Positions 54,545 through 64,000 of a stretch of 64,000 nt of DNA are shown piece by piece (the first letter of the stretch is position 1; each line of letters begins with the position of its first letter). Made by a program: the position numbers and the translations under genes. The notes under the pieces were generated by a model that saw only the letters and a program-made list of their open reading frames with translations, did no database searches and had not been told where the DNA came from. The stretch lies in contig CP018227.1 in assembly GCA_016865035.1 (NCBI GenBank), positions 1,706,001-1,770,000 of the forward strand, written 5' to 3'. The stretch comes from Kordiimonadales bacterium IMCC3096 (GTDB taxonomy: Bacteria; Pseudomonadota; Alphaproteobacteria; Minwuiales; Minwuiaceae).

Positions 54545-54794
54545 GCCTGAACTGACCGCGCGGTCACGACCGCCAAACCTGTCAGCCGCCCGCCCGGACC
54601 CGGTCCGGCGGGCGGTTTCGTTTCGGGAATATCCACAGGAATCAGTCGCTTTGCGCCCCGGCTGGTGGCTGTCAGACCGGTTATCCACAATATATTGGAC
54701 GAATCAGGCCATTCCTGCTTGGTCTGGATTCCCTGATCCCGTATCTTGTTAGCCCTGAGCTGGTATTAACCAGATATAGCGCGGGAGACGGATC
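54545..54794. promoter_or_regulatory. gcrA promoter region with DnaA box and three GANTC sites
   Basis: It contains a perfect DnaA box TTATCCACA (54681-54689), a one-mismatch box (ATATCCACA, about 54629-54637), and three GANTC methylation sites: GAATC at 54639 and 54701, GATTC at 54727. In Caulobacter-type circuits DnaA activates gcrA and CcrM methylates GANTC, so the layout is meaningful. An exact -35/-10 was not assigned. Confidence 0.75.
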
Positions 54795-55220
54795 ATGTCG
54801 GCAGGCTGGACGGAAGAGCGGGTTTCACGACTCAAGGAGCTCTGGGGTACGGGCATGACCGCTGCCCAGATCGCGGAACAGCTTGGCAATGTCACGCGCA
54901 ACGCCGTGATCGGCAAGGCGAACCGGCTTGGCCTGTCGAAGCCCGGCCGTCCCCGTGTCGCCAAGGCCCGGCCCGCAGCGCAGCAGCAGCGCCCCCGTTT
55001 CACCCGCCCGGCCCCGAAGCCGGAGCCGGAGGAAGTCATTCCCCAGGCACCCGCCGTCGCGCCGCCGCCGCCGGGCGCCCTGCCGCAGCATCGCCGTTGC
55101 CAGTTCCCCGTCGGACATCCGGGGGAGAGCGACTTCCACTTCTGCGATCACGAGACGCTGACCGGCAAGCCGTACTGCGACTATCACTGCTCCATCGCCT
55201 ATCGCCAGAAGGTTGCGTGA
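54795..55220 (+). CDS. gcrA: GcrA family cell cycle regulator
   Basis: A 141-residue regulator. The N-terminal DNA-binding domain is WTEERVSRLKELWGTGMTAAQIAEQLGNVTRNAVIGKANRLGLS; a proline-rich linker follows, then the C-terminal RNA polymerase-sigma interaction part with RRCQFPVGHPGESDFHFC and PYCDYHCSIAYR (possible zinc-binding Cys/His). GcrA binds methylated GANTC promoters and recruits sigma-70 polymerase to cell-cycle genes. Its stop overlaps the next gene (GTGA). Confidence 0.95.
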   Translation: MSAGWTEERVSRLKELWGTGMTAAQIAEQLGNVTRNAVIGKANRLGLSKPGRPRVAKARPAAQQQRPRFTRPAPKPEPEEVIPQAPAVAPPPPGALPQHRRCQFPVGHPGESDFHFCDHETLTGKPYCDYHCSIAYRQKVA

Positions 55221-55687
55221 GCGGGCCCGTTCCCAGCTTCCGGCCCGCGACTGCCGCTGACGTTGCCGCCATCGTCGGCCTGCTGGCCGATGACCAGCTC
55301 GGTGCCGCGCGGGAAGACGCCTCCCTGCCCCTCGACGAACGCTACATCCGGGCCTTCGATGCCATCGACCGCGATCCGAACCAGATGCAGGTCGTGGCCG
55401 ATCTGGAGGGCCAGGTTGTCGGCTGCCTGCAGCTCAGTTTCATCCCCGGCCTGTCCTTCATCGGCACCTGGCGCGGCCAGATCGAGAGCGTCCGCATCCA
55501 CAGCAGCATGCGCGGCAGCGGCCTGGGTCAGCAGATGATCACCTGGGCGGTCGGCGTCTGCCGCGAACGCGGCTGCGGCCTCGTCCAGCTCAGCACCCAC
55601 CAGAGCCGCGAAGACGCCGTCCGCTTCTACGAGAAGCTTGGCTTCACCAACAGCCACTTCGGCATGAAACTGTCACTGGACACCTGA
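55217..55687 (+). CDS. GNAT family N-acetyltransferase
   Basis: A 156-residue acetyltransferase. The acetyl-CoA loop reads VRIHSSMRGSGLGQQMITWAV (R-x-x-G-x-G/A), the final strand pair is VRFYEKLGFTNSHFGMKLSL. The GTG start at 55217 overlaps the gcrA stop by four bases, so translation is probably coupled; the frame is open upstream inside gcrA but without homology. The substrate is unknown. Confidence 0.92.
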   Translation: MSGPVPSFRPATAADVAAIVGLLADDQLGAAREDASLPLDERYIRAFDAIDRDPNQMQVVADLEGQVVGCLQLSFIPGLSFIGTWRGQIESVRIHSSMRGSGLGQQMITWAVGVCRERGCGLVQLSTHQSREDAVRFYEKLGFTNSHFGMKLSLDT

Positions 55688-55728
55688 CCCCGGGTACCCA
55701 GCGTGCCGCACCGGCATCGGCGATGACC
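55686..55728. repeat. Family 2 repeat, truncated right end
   Basis: Only the right half (CCCCGGGTACCCAGCGTGCC and following) of the family 2 unit is present, directly after the GNAT stop codon. Confidence 0.85.
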
Positions 55729-55762
55729 TTCGGTCGCGCATCGTGGCGATCCCGGGGATGCC

Positions 55763-55908
55763 GTGCCGAGACCTGGGCTCGCGGATCAAGTCCGCGAGCT
55801 ACGTGGGAGAGAGGTGAAGCGTTTGGTGCTCATCGCTCCCACCCCACCGACGTCGTACCCGGGCTTGACCCGGGTACCCAGCGTGCCGCACCGGCATCGG
55901 CGATGACC
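55763..55908. repeat. Family 2 repeat, copy C
   Basis: A full unit: hairpin GCTCGCGGA-TCAAG-TCCGCGAGC, a spacer with GCTCATCGCTCCCACCCCAC, hairpin TACCCGGG-CTTGA-CCCGGGTA, then CAGCGTGCCGCACCGGCATC. The next copy starts 180 bases further on. The two loop sequences (TCAAG and CTTGA) are reverse complements of each other. Confidence 0.95.
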
Positions 55909-55942
55909 TTCAGTTGCGCGTCGGTGCGAGCCGGGTGACGCA

Positions 55943-56073
55943 GTGCCGAGACCTGGGCTCGCGGATCAAGTCCGCGAGCAACGCGGTGGAAGGGGTGAAA
56001 CGGTTTGTGCTCATCGCTCCCACCCCACCGACGCCGTGCCCGGGCTTGACCCGGGTACCCAGCGTGCCGCACC
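55943..56073. repeat. Family 2 repeat, copy D
   Basis: Nearly identical to copy C over both hairpins and the spacer. It ends about 36 bases before the GIY-YIG coding region. Confidence 0.95.
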
Positions 56074-56109
56074 GTGAGCTCCTGATCGTCAACAGCCCGG
56101 TCACCGGCC

Positions 56110-56400
56110 ATCTCCCGCTACTACGTCTATATCCTCGCCAGCAGGCGCAATGGCACTCTCTACATTGGTGTCAGCCGTGACCTGCGGCGGCGTCTCGGTG
56201 AGCATCGGACGGGATGGTCACAGTTCACCGACCGCTACCAGATCCACCGGCTGGTCTGGTTCGAAACCCACGAGAGCGTGGTCATCGCCCGACAGCGCGA
56301 ACGGACGCTGAAGCACTGGAAACGGGACTGGAAACTTCAACTGATCGAGGCGCGGAACCCCGACTGGCGCGATCTCGCAGGGGAGATCCCGTTCGATTGA
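56110..56400 (+). pseudogene. GIY-YIG nuclease family coding region without a normal start codon
   Basis: 96 codons that read YYVYILASRRNGTLYIGVSR, then DLRRRLGEHRTGW, then RLVWFETHESVVIARQRERTLKHWKRDWK and end NPDWRDLAGEIPFD, a full single-domain GIY-YIG protein of the UPF0213/YhbQ size. The GIY-YIG pair reads YVYIL...LYIGV. Family members start M-x-x-YYVYIL; the expected codon is ATC (56110-56112) and the frame closes at TGA 56083-56085 with no ATG, GTG or TTG between. The gene is therefore silent, uses a rare ATC start, or carries a sequencing error. It lies between family 2 repeats. Confidence 0.8.
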
Positions 56401-56430
56401 GGACGGTTGGTGACAGATGGATCAACGCAG

Positions 56431-56557
56431 TGCCGAGACCTGGGCTCGCGGATCGAGTCCGCGAGCAACGTGGTGGGAGGGAAGGAATTGCTGCTCACCG
56501 CCCGGACCCCAAAAAACGTCGTACCCGGGCTTGACCCGGGTACCCAGCGTGCCGCGC
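56431..56557. repeat. Family 2 repeat, copy E
   Basis: Both hairpins are present; the spacer between them has diverged (CCGCCCGGACCCCAAAAAAC). It begins about 30 bases after the GIY-YIG stop. Confidence 0.93.
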
Positions 56558-56608
56558 CGACATCTACGATGACACTCCAGGGTGGATCGGTACGCGCCGG
56601 GTGACGCA

Positions 56609-56715
56609 GTGTGGGGACCTGGGCTCGCGGATCAGGTCCGCGAGCGGCGTGGGGATGGGGGTTGGGCTACCGGAACTCACCGCCACCCCCCACTGCCGCC
56701 GTACCCGGCTTGCCC
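56609..56715. repeat. Family 2 repeat, copy F (right end truncated)
   Basis: It begins 178 bases after copy E. The first hairpin is intact, the second is cut to TACCCGGCTTGCCCGAG, and the unit stops just before the convergent cysNC stop codon. Confidence 0.88.
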
Positions 56716-56727
56716 GAGCTGCGATCC

Positions 56728-58590
56728 TCAGGTCTGGGTGAAGGTGCGGTCAACGTAGGCGGAGACGCGGGCGACGCTTTCCTCGACGGACAGGTCCGAG
56801 GTATCGACGGTCAGTTCCGCAGCCTCCGGCGCCTCATAGGGGGCCGAGATGCCGGTGAAGTCCTTGATCTCGCCCGCCCGCGCCTTCTTGTAGAGGCCCT
56901 TCGGATCGCGGCTCTCGCAGGTGGCCACGTCGGCGTCGATGTGGATCTCGTGGAAATCCTCTCCCGCCGCCGCCCGCGCCCGGTCACGGTCGGAGCGGTA
57001 GGGGGAGATGAAGGCGGTGACGACAATGAAACCGGCCTTGGCCATCAGGGCCGCGACCTCGCCCACACGGCGGATGTTCTCCGCCCGGTCCTCCGGGCTG
57101 AAGCCCAGGTCGGCGTTGAGGCCAAAGCGCACGTTGTCGCCGTCCAGCACGAAGACCTGGTAGCCCTTGTCGAACAGCCGCCGCTCCGTCGCCACGGCAA
57201 TGGTCGACTTGCCGGCGCCGGACAGGCCGGTGAACCAGAGCACGCCGCCCTTGTGGCCATTGCGCTTGTGACGCTCCTCCGGCCCGATGGCGGCCTCGAC
57301 CTTGGTCACGTTGGTGGCGCGGACGGTGATCAGGCTGCGCTGGTCGGCATAGCCTTCCATGGAGATGATGCCGCCGCCCGCAATGTCGAAACCATCCACC
57401 AGCACGAAACGCCCGGTCTTCTGGTTGTTGCGGAATTCATCCAGCGCCAGCATCTGGCGGGAGCGGATGGTGACCTCCGCCACCGCGTTCCGCTCCACCC
57501 GATCGGACTGTACATGGCTCAGGTCGCCGGTATCGATGACCCGGTCGATGGACTGCACGGTCACCCGCGCCTCCGCATTCGCCAGCTTCATCTTGTAGGT
57601 CTTGCCGGTGACCAGCGCGTCGTCGCCCAGCCAGAAGACATGGGCGCGAAAGACATCGGTCTCGACCGGCGGCTGGTTCTCGTGACTGGCGATATGGCCA
57701 CGCTCGATGAACAGCTGCTCGTCCAGCGTGATGCCCACCGACTGTCCGGCAGAGGCCTTCATGGGCAGCTGATCGACGTTCCAGGCCTCGATGGTGCGGA
57801 CCTTCGCGGTCTTGTTGATGGGCGAGAACAGCAGCGTGTCGCCGACCCGGATGGTGCCGCTTTCGATCCGGCCGGCAATGATGCGGCGCTCATCGAACTT
57901 GTAGACGTCCTGCACCGGAAACCGCAGTGGCTGGTCCGTGGCCGGCAGCGGCACGCGGAACCCGTCCAGCGCCTCGGTGAGGCTGGGCCCCAGGTACCAG
58001 GGCATGCGCTTCGACGGGCCGGTGATCAGGTCGCCCTCACGCCCCGAAACCGGAATGACGTGGTTGGGCGCCACACCGATGCTGGTCAGATAGGCGCGGA
58101 ATTCCTGCTCGATCGCCTCGAAGCGGCTCTGGGAATAGTCCACCAGGTCCATCTTGTTGACGCAGACCGTGACCTGGCCGATGCCCATCAGATGCAGCAG
58201 ATAGCCGTGGCGGCGGGACTGTTCCTGCACGCCCTCGTTGGCGTCGATCACCAGGATGGCGGCGTCCGCCGCCGCCGCGCCGGTGATCATGTTCTTCAGG
58301 AATTCCTTGTGGCCCGGCGCGTCGATGATGACGTAGTCGCGCTTGGCCGTCTTGAACCAGATCTGCGAGGTGTCGATGGTGATGCCCTGGTCCCGCTCCG
58401 CCTGCAGCGCGTCCATCAGGAAGGCATATTCGAACGGCATGCCGCGCCGCTCGCACATCTTGCGGATTTCCTCCACCCGGCCGTCGGGCAGCGAGTCGGT
58501 GTCATGGAACAGGCGCCCGACCAGGGTGGACTTGCCGTGGTCCACATGGCCGACGAAGACGGTCTTCAGGGATTCGCGATGGTTGCTCAT
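56728..58590 (-). CDS. cysNC: Bifunctional sulfate adenylyltransferase subunit 1 / adenylylsulfate kinase
   Basis: A 620-residue fusion. Residues 1 to about 440 form the CysN GTPase (GHVDHGKST at 14-22, [17 protein letters not shown]). From about residue 450 comes the APS kinase CysC ([49 protein letters not shown]). With CysD it makes APS from sulfate and ATP and then PAPS. It lies 12 bases after cysD in the same direction. The stop is next to the family 2 repeat cluster. Confidence 0.97.
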   Translation of the reverse strand: MSNHRESLKTVFVGHVDHGKSTLVGRLFHDTDSLPDGRVEEIRKMCERRGMPFEYAFLMDALQAERDQGITIDTSQIWFKTAKRDYVIIDAPGHKEFLKNMITGAAAADAAILVIDANEGVQEQSRRHGYLLHLMGIGQVTVCVNKMDLVDYSQSRFEAIEQEFRAYLTSIGVAPNHVIPVSGREGDLITGPSKRMPWYLGPSLTEALDGFRVPLPATDQPLRFPVQDVYKFDERRIIAGRIESGTIRVGDTLLFSPINKTAKVRTIEAWNVDQLPMKASAGQSVGITLDEQLFIERGHIASHENQPPVETDVFRAHVFWLGDDALVTGKTYKMKLANAEARVTVQSIDRVIDTGDLSHVQSDRVERNAVAEVTIRSRQMLALDEFRNNQKTGRFVLVDGFDIAGGGIISMEGYADQRSLITVRATNVTKVEAAIGPEERHKRNGHKGGVLWFTGLSGAGKSTIAVATERRLFDKGYQVFVLDGDNVRFGLNADLGFSPEDRAENIRRVGEVAALMAKAGFIVVTAFISPYRSDRDRARAAAGEDFHEIHIDADVATCESRDPKGLYKKARAGEIKDFTGISAPYEAPEAAELTVDTSDLSVEESVARVSAYVDRTFTQT

Positions 58591-58602
58591 GGTCCGGACC
58601 CC

Positions 58603-59397
58603 TTACATGTAGCCGTCGGCACGCAGACGCTCGAACGCGTCCTCGGCCTCGTGATCCATGGCCCGGCCGGACCGTTCGGAGACCCTGGTGGTCCGCAGCT
58701 CCTCGATGATCTCGTCCAGTGTCTCGGCGTTGGAGTCCACCGGGTTGGTGATGTCCTTGTCCCCCAGGGAGCGGTACCGCTTCCCGTTCTTGGCGAAATA
58801 GAGGTCGATGACGGGAATCTTCTCCCGCTTCGTGTAGAGCCAGATGTCCATCTCGGTCCAGTGCAGCAGCGGGTGGATGCGCACATGGGTACCGGGGGGA
58901 AAATCGGTATTGAACTGGTCCCAGAACTCGGGTGGCTGATCGCGGAAGTTCCAGGCACCGGTGGCCCCGCGCGGGCTGAACACCCGTTCCTTGGCGCGGG
59001 TCGCCTGCTCGTCGCGGCGGATGCCGGCGAAGATGCCGTCAAAGGGATTGGCGGCCAGGAAGTTCTTCAGCCCCTCGGTCTTGCGGGCGGCGGAGCGTGC
59101 GGCGGGCGGCAGGCTGGGATCCATCTCCTCGATCGGCGGGCATTTGCCGCTGAGGAAGTTCAGGTTCCATTCCTTGATGTAGCGGTCCCGGAACTCGTAC
59201 ATCTCCGGGAACTTCTTCTCCGTATCGACATGCATCACGGGGAACGGCACATGGCCCAGGAAGGCCTTGCGCGCCAGCCAGATCATGACGTTGGAATCCT
59301 TGCCCAGCGACCAGAGCATGCCGACACGACCGAGGCGGTTGAACGCCTCCCTGAAGATATAGACGCTCTGGCTTTCCAGCCGGTCGAGATGATCCAT
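58603..59397 (-). CDS. cysD: Sulfate adenylyltransferase subunit 2
   Basis: A 264-residue PP-loop ATP sulfurylase. MLWSLGKDSNVMIWLARKAF is the PP-loop (SxGKDS); HVDTEKKFPEMYEFRD and GIRRDEQATRAKERVFSPR are the substrate segments, and HPLLHWTEMDIWLY is conserved. It is shorter than the about 300-residue E. coli enzyme, mainly from a compact middle region and C-terminus. ATG 59397 gives the normal MDHLDRLESQSVYIFREAF start; 59415 is also open. First gene of the cysD-cysNC operon. Confidence 0.96.
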   Translation of the reverse strand: MDHLDRLESQSVYIFREAFNRLGRVGMLWSLGKDSNVMIWLARKAFLGHVPFPVMHVDTEKKFPEMYEFRDRYIKEWNLNFLSGKCPPIEEMDPSLPPAARSAARKTEGLKNFLAANPFDGIFAGIRRDEQATRAKERVFSPRGATGAWNFRDQPPEFWDQFNTDFPPGTHVRIHPLLHWTEMDIWLYTKREKIPVIDLYFAKNGKRYRSLGDKDITNPVDSNAETLDEIIEELRTTRVSERSGRAMDHEAEDAFERLRADGYM

Positions 59398-59544
59398 GGC
59401 AGACTTCCGTGTCAATCTGTTACTGCGGCGCGCAGGCGCATCCGGTCATCAACTATGCGAGGATAAGCCGGGGGGCAAGGGACGGATAAGCGCAACCGTC
59501 TCAACAGTCACGTTTCGCGTGTCCATTCATGTGCAGCGTGATGC

Positions 59545-59562
59545 CTGACGCCCGGGCGTCAG
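59545..59562. promoter_or_regulatory. Perfect 18-bp palindrome at the stop of the outer-membrane protein gene
   Basis: CTGACGCCCGGGCGTCAG is fully self-complementary and covers the stop codon of the gene ending at 59559. With no loop and no T-run it is a poor terminator, so its role is unclear. Confidence 0.5.
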
Positions 59563-60398
59563 AACTGGATGCGGGTGCCCAGGAAGATCAGCGCGTCGCG
59601 GTTGGCCTCGCTGTCCAGACCGGCGGACGAGCCCTGATCCCAGAACTGGATGCCGCCCACCAGGCCGATGGAGCCGTTGAGCTGCCAGGCGCCGCCGATC
59701 TCCAGCGCGTCGGCTGTATCGGGGATCTGCTGTTCGCGCTCCGACAGGCTGCGGACATATTTCAGGCCGACCTGCCAGTTGGTCCCGGCATAGCTCATGC
59801 CCAGGCGGTAGTCGGTCAGCAGGCGACCGAGCTTCAGGTCATCGCCCTGCGCCAGGTCGGCCCCGAAGGAAAAGCCGTCATAGCCAATGCGGCCACCGAC
59901 CTGCCAGGCGTTGCCACGCTCCGGGTCGAAGGTCGGATCGACCGATGCGGCCGAAAGCGCGAAACGGGCCACCGGCTCGGCCGGGGCCAGAGAGGAGACG
60001 CCATAGCGCTGCGCCGTGTCGCCGACGCTGCCGAACAGGGTGAAATCGACACCAAGGGCCCTGTCGGTGAAGTCGACGCCCACGCGGGGGGTCCCTGTCT
60101 GCGTTTCCGAAGGTTCGACCGAAAGGTTCAGGCCACCGCCGATCTGCCTGCCATCCCGCGGGGTCAGGGTCAGCAGATCAACCAGTGCAGGCGCGACGGA
60201 GCCGCGGATGCGCCCGACCGAGGGAACCGACTGTTCGGAAGGGGTCACGAGCTGAAGCGTACCGCCAGCCTTCAGATCCGGGCCGGCAAGCGCGCTGCCG
60301 CCCCCAAGCGTGACAAGCACGGCAATGGTGCCGCACAGACGGCGGAGCCATTCGCGATCAGGACCTGTCGATGCAACTGCACTGGGCATGGGGCGCAC
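59559..60398 (-). CDS. Putative outer-membrane beta-barrel protein
   Basis: A 279-residue protein with a probable signal peptide (hydrophobic LCGTIAVLVTLGGGSALA, cleavage near residue 38). The mature part is a series of amphipathic strands with Gly-rich turns (GGRIGYDGFSFGADLAQGD, YRLGMSYAGTNWQVGLKYV), ending in Phe (LGTRIQF) as expected for BAM-dependent barrels. It resembles the porin_4-like proteins of alphaproteobacteria, but I cannot assign it a substrate. It is convergent with nothing and divergent from the DUF3576 gene. Confidence 0.75.
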   Translation of the reverse strand: MRPMPSAVASTGPDREWLRRLCGTIAVLVTLGGGSALAGPDLKAGGTLQLVTPSEQSVPSVGRIRGSVAPALVDLLTLTPRDGRQIGGGLNLSVEPSETQTGTPRVGVDFTDRALGVDFTLFGSVGDTAQRYGVSSLAPAEPVARFALSAASVDPTFDPERGNAWQVGGRIGYDGFSFGADLAQGDDLKLGRLLTDYRLGMSYAGTNWQVGLKYVRSLSEREQQIPDTADALEIGGAWQLNGSIGLVGGIQFWDQGSSAGLDSEANRDALIFLGTRIQF

Positions 60399-60558
60399 GA
60401 TTTCAGCAAACTATGAAGACGCGGTTACTCGAAAAGTGAACTACACACTCACCTGCCGTGAATCAATCCCGCCGCGCGCGGTGACAGCGCCTGTTGTGGT
60501 CTCGCGGAACGTCGGATAGAACCGGAACGAGCATGTTCAGAACATCGGAATTGCAGAC

Positions 60559-61041
60559 ATGAAAGCACGTTTCGGCGGGGCCAGGGTGCTCCTGATCCTC
60601 GCCACGCTGACCCTTGGCGCGTGCGCGTCGCTCAATCCCTTCAGCGACAGCGATGGGGAATCCGTTGAGAGTCAGCGCGTTGCGGCACGTGAGCAGCAGC
60701 AGGCCGTATCCGCACGCTCTGTCGTCAACCCGTTCCTGTGGACGGCATCGCTGGAGACACTCGGCTTCCTGCCCATCACAGAGGCTTCGGAAAGCGAAGG
60801 CCGGATCCGGACCGAATGGTATGTCCCCGCCGCCGCACCGACGGAGCGTTTCCGTGTGAATGTGACATTTACCTCACGGTCCCTGTCACCGGATGCCTTC
60901 TCTGTTGGTCTTGTCCGACAGGAGCTGCGTGGCACCGGCCAGTGGATCGATCTGCCCGCCACCGAGAAGGTGCGCACGAACCTGGAGGAGACGATCCTGT
61001 TCCGCGCCCTGCAGCTCCGCCAGGAATCCGGCCTGCTATGA
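60559..61041 (+). CDS. DUF3576 lipoprotein
   Basis: A 160-residue lipoprotein. The lipobox TLGAC places the lipid on Cys22. The folded part (FLWTASLETLGFLPITEASESEGRIRTEWYVP, then ERFRVNVTFTSRSLSPDAFSVGLVRQEL) is the DUF3576 domain of unknown function. In alphaproteobacteria this gene is a regular neighbour of leuS and lptE, which suggests a link with outer-membrane biogenesis. It lies 131 bases before leuS. Confidence 0.92.
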   Translation: MKARFGGARVLLILATLTLGACASLNPFSDSDGESVESQRVAAREQQQAVSARSVVNPFLWTASLETLGFLPITEASESEGRIRTEWYVPAAAPTERFRVNVTFTSRSLSPDAFSVGLVRQELRGTGQWIDLPATEKVRTNLEETILFRALQLRQESGLL

Positions 61042-61172
61042 TCGGGGACGGGTCACGCGCCATCCGGCTGCCGTGACGCGCCCCCCGCCCAAGGACTGAC
61101 CCGCACGCCAGGCCGCCGCGCGCGAATCGGCTGACCGGGCCCCGCCATGATCCGATTTCCCATCGCCGACAG

Positions 61173-63790
<2,618 letters not shown>

Positions 63791-63791
<1 letters not shown>

Positions 63792-64000
63792 TGCCGGATA
63801 GCGAACGCACATGGGGAATCGGACGACAGGCAGGCCGCGCGCGTGCCGGTGCCGGAGGTCTCTCCGCGCTGCTGCGCACGGGCCTCCTGGGTCTGGTGCT
63901 GGTGTGCGCCGCCTGCGGGTTCGAACCGGTCTATGCCCCGGGCGGCGGATCTGTCGCCGACAGCCTGCGCACGGTCAGTGTGGACCAGCCCCCGGGCCGG
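63791..64000 (+). CDS. lptE: LPS assembly lipoprotein LptE, N-terminal part (3' end outside window)
   Basis: 70 residues are visible. A hydrophobic signal (LLRTGLLGLVLVCAACGFEPVYAP) with lipobox CAAC and the CGFEPVY motif right after it are typical of alphaproteobacterial LptE, the lipoprotein plug of the LptD channel that inserts LPS in the outer membrane. The gene overlaps the leuS stop by one base, the common leuS-lptE(-holA) arrangement. Confidence 0.88.

Noticed and set aside
56214-56534. A 106-residue protein across the GIY-YIG region
   Set aside because: It is a shadow in another frame of the GIY-YIG coding region and then runs into repeat sequence.
55686-56715. CRISPR array
   Set aside because: Units are 180 bases with internal hairpins, there is no short repeat/spacer alternation and no cas gene.

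Overview
The window is GC-rich, densely coded chromosomal DNA from an alphaproteobacterium, probably Rhodospirillales-like. The evidence is a GcrA cell-cycle regulator with GANTC sites and a DnaA box in its promoter region, aerobic cobaltochelatase CobS/CobT, a Bpt-type leucyltransferase, a CysD/CysNC pair, PurF-CvpA-RadA gene order, and a 6S RNA just after zapA. I saw no rRNA, tRNA, CRISPR array, prophage or transposase. Most of the window is ordinary chromosome, broken up by three families of short palindromic repeats.

Layout: 1-7.5 kb holds the end of an AsmA-like protein, a class II aldolase, an enoyl-reductase-like MDR enzyme, a glutamine amidotransferase and an acyl-CoA dehydrogenase. 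7.5-9.7 kb is a minus-strand copper-handling trio (DUF2946-like protein, outer-membrane barrel, PCuAC chaperone). 9.8-12.8 kb holds a thioesterase, an amidase and a TauD-type dioxygenase. 13.5-14.9 kb is an ECF sigma/anti-sigma pair. 15-17.1 kb holds an MDR reductase and an EamA exporter. 17.1-27.4 kb is a long minus-strand run: bpt, a secreted protein, dnaB, alr, mlaE, mlaF, radA, cvpA, purF and an SDR.

27.6-32.2 kb is the most interesting part. A sigma-54 type promoter lies directly before a guanidine-I (ykkC) riboswitch. It is followed by a periplasmic binding protein, an ABC permease, an ABC ATPase that has lost its Walker A region, a ureohydrolase-family enzyme best explained as a guanidine hydrolase, and a small protein with a very His-rich N-terminus that may supply nickel. 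Read together this is a nitrogen- and guanidine-controlled uptake and hydrolysis operon (guanidine to urea and ammonia), with an apparently damaged importer ATPase.

32.2-37.6 kb is the tkt-gap-pgk-fba central carbon cluster, divergent from a coiled-coil gene, zapA and 6S RNA. 38.9-40.6 kb is a KefB-like antiporter interrupted by a single in-frame amber codon. 40.7-44.8 kb holds an amidase/PhyH dioxygenase pair, DUF4399, a nucleoside deoxyribosyltransferase, BolA and a J-domain protein. 44.9-47.8 kb is cobS-cobT. 48-54.5 kb holds a DUF962 protein and a beta-oxidation cluster led by a LiuR-like MerR regulator. 54.8-55.7 kb is gcrA plus a GNAT gene. 55.7-56.7 kb is a cluster of 180-bp repeats around a GIY-YIG coding region with no normal start codon. 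56.7-59.4 kb is cysNC-cysD. The window ends with an outer-membrane-like protein, a DUF3576 lipoprotein, leuS and the start of lptE.
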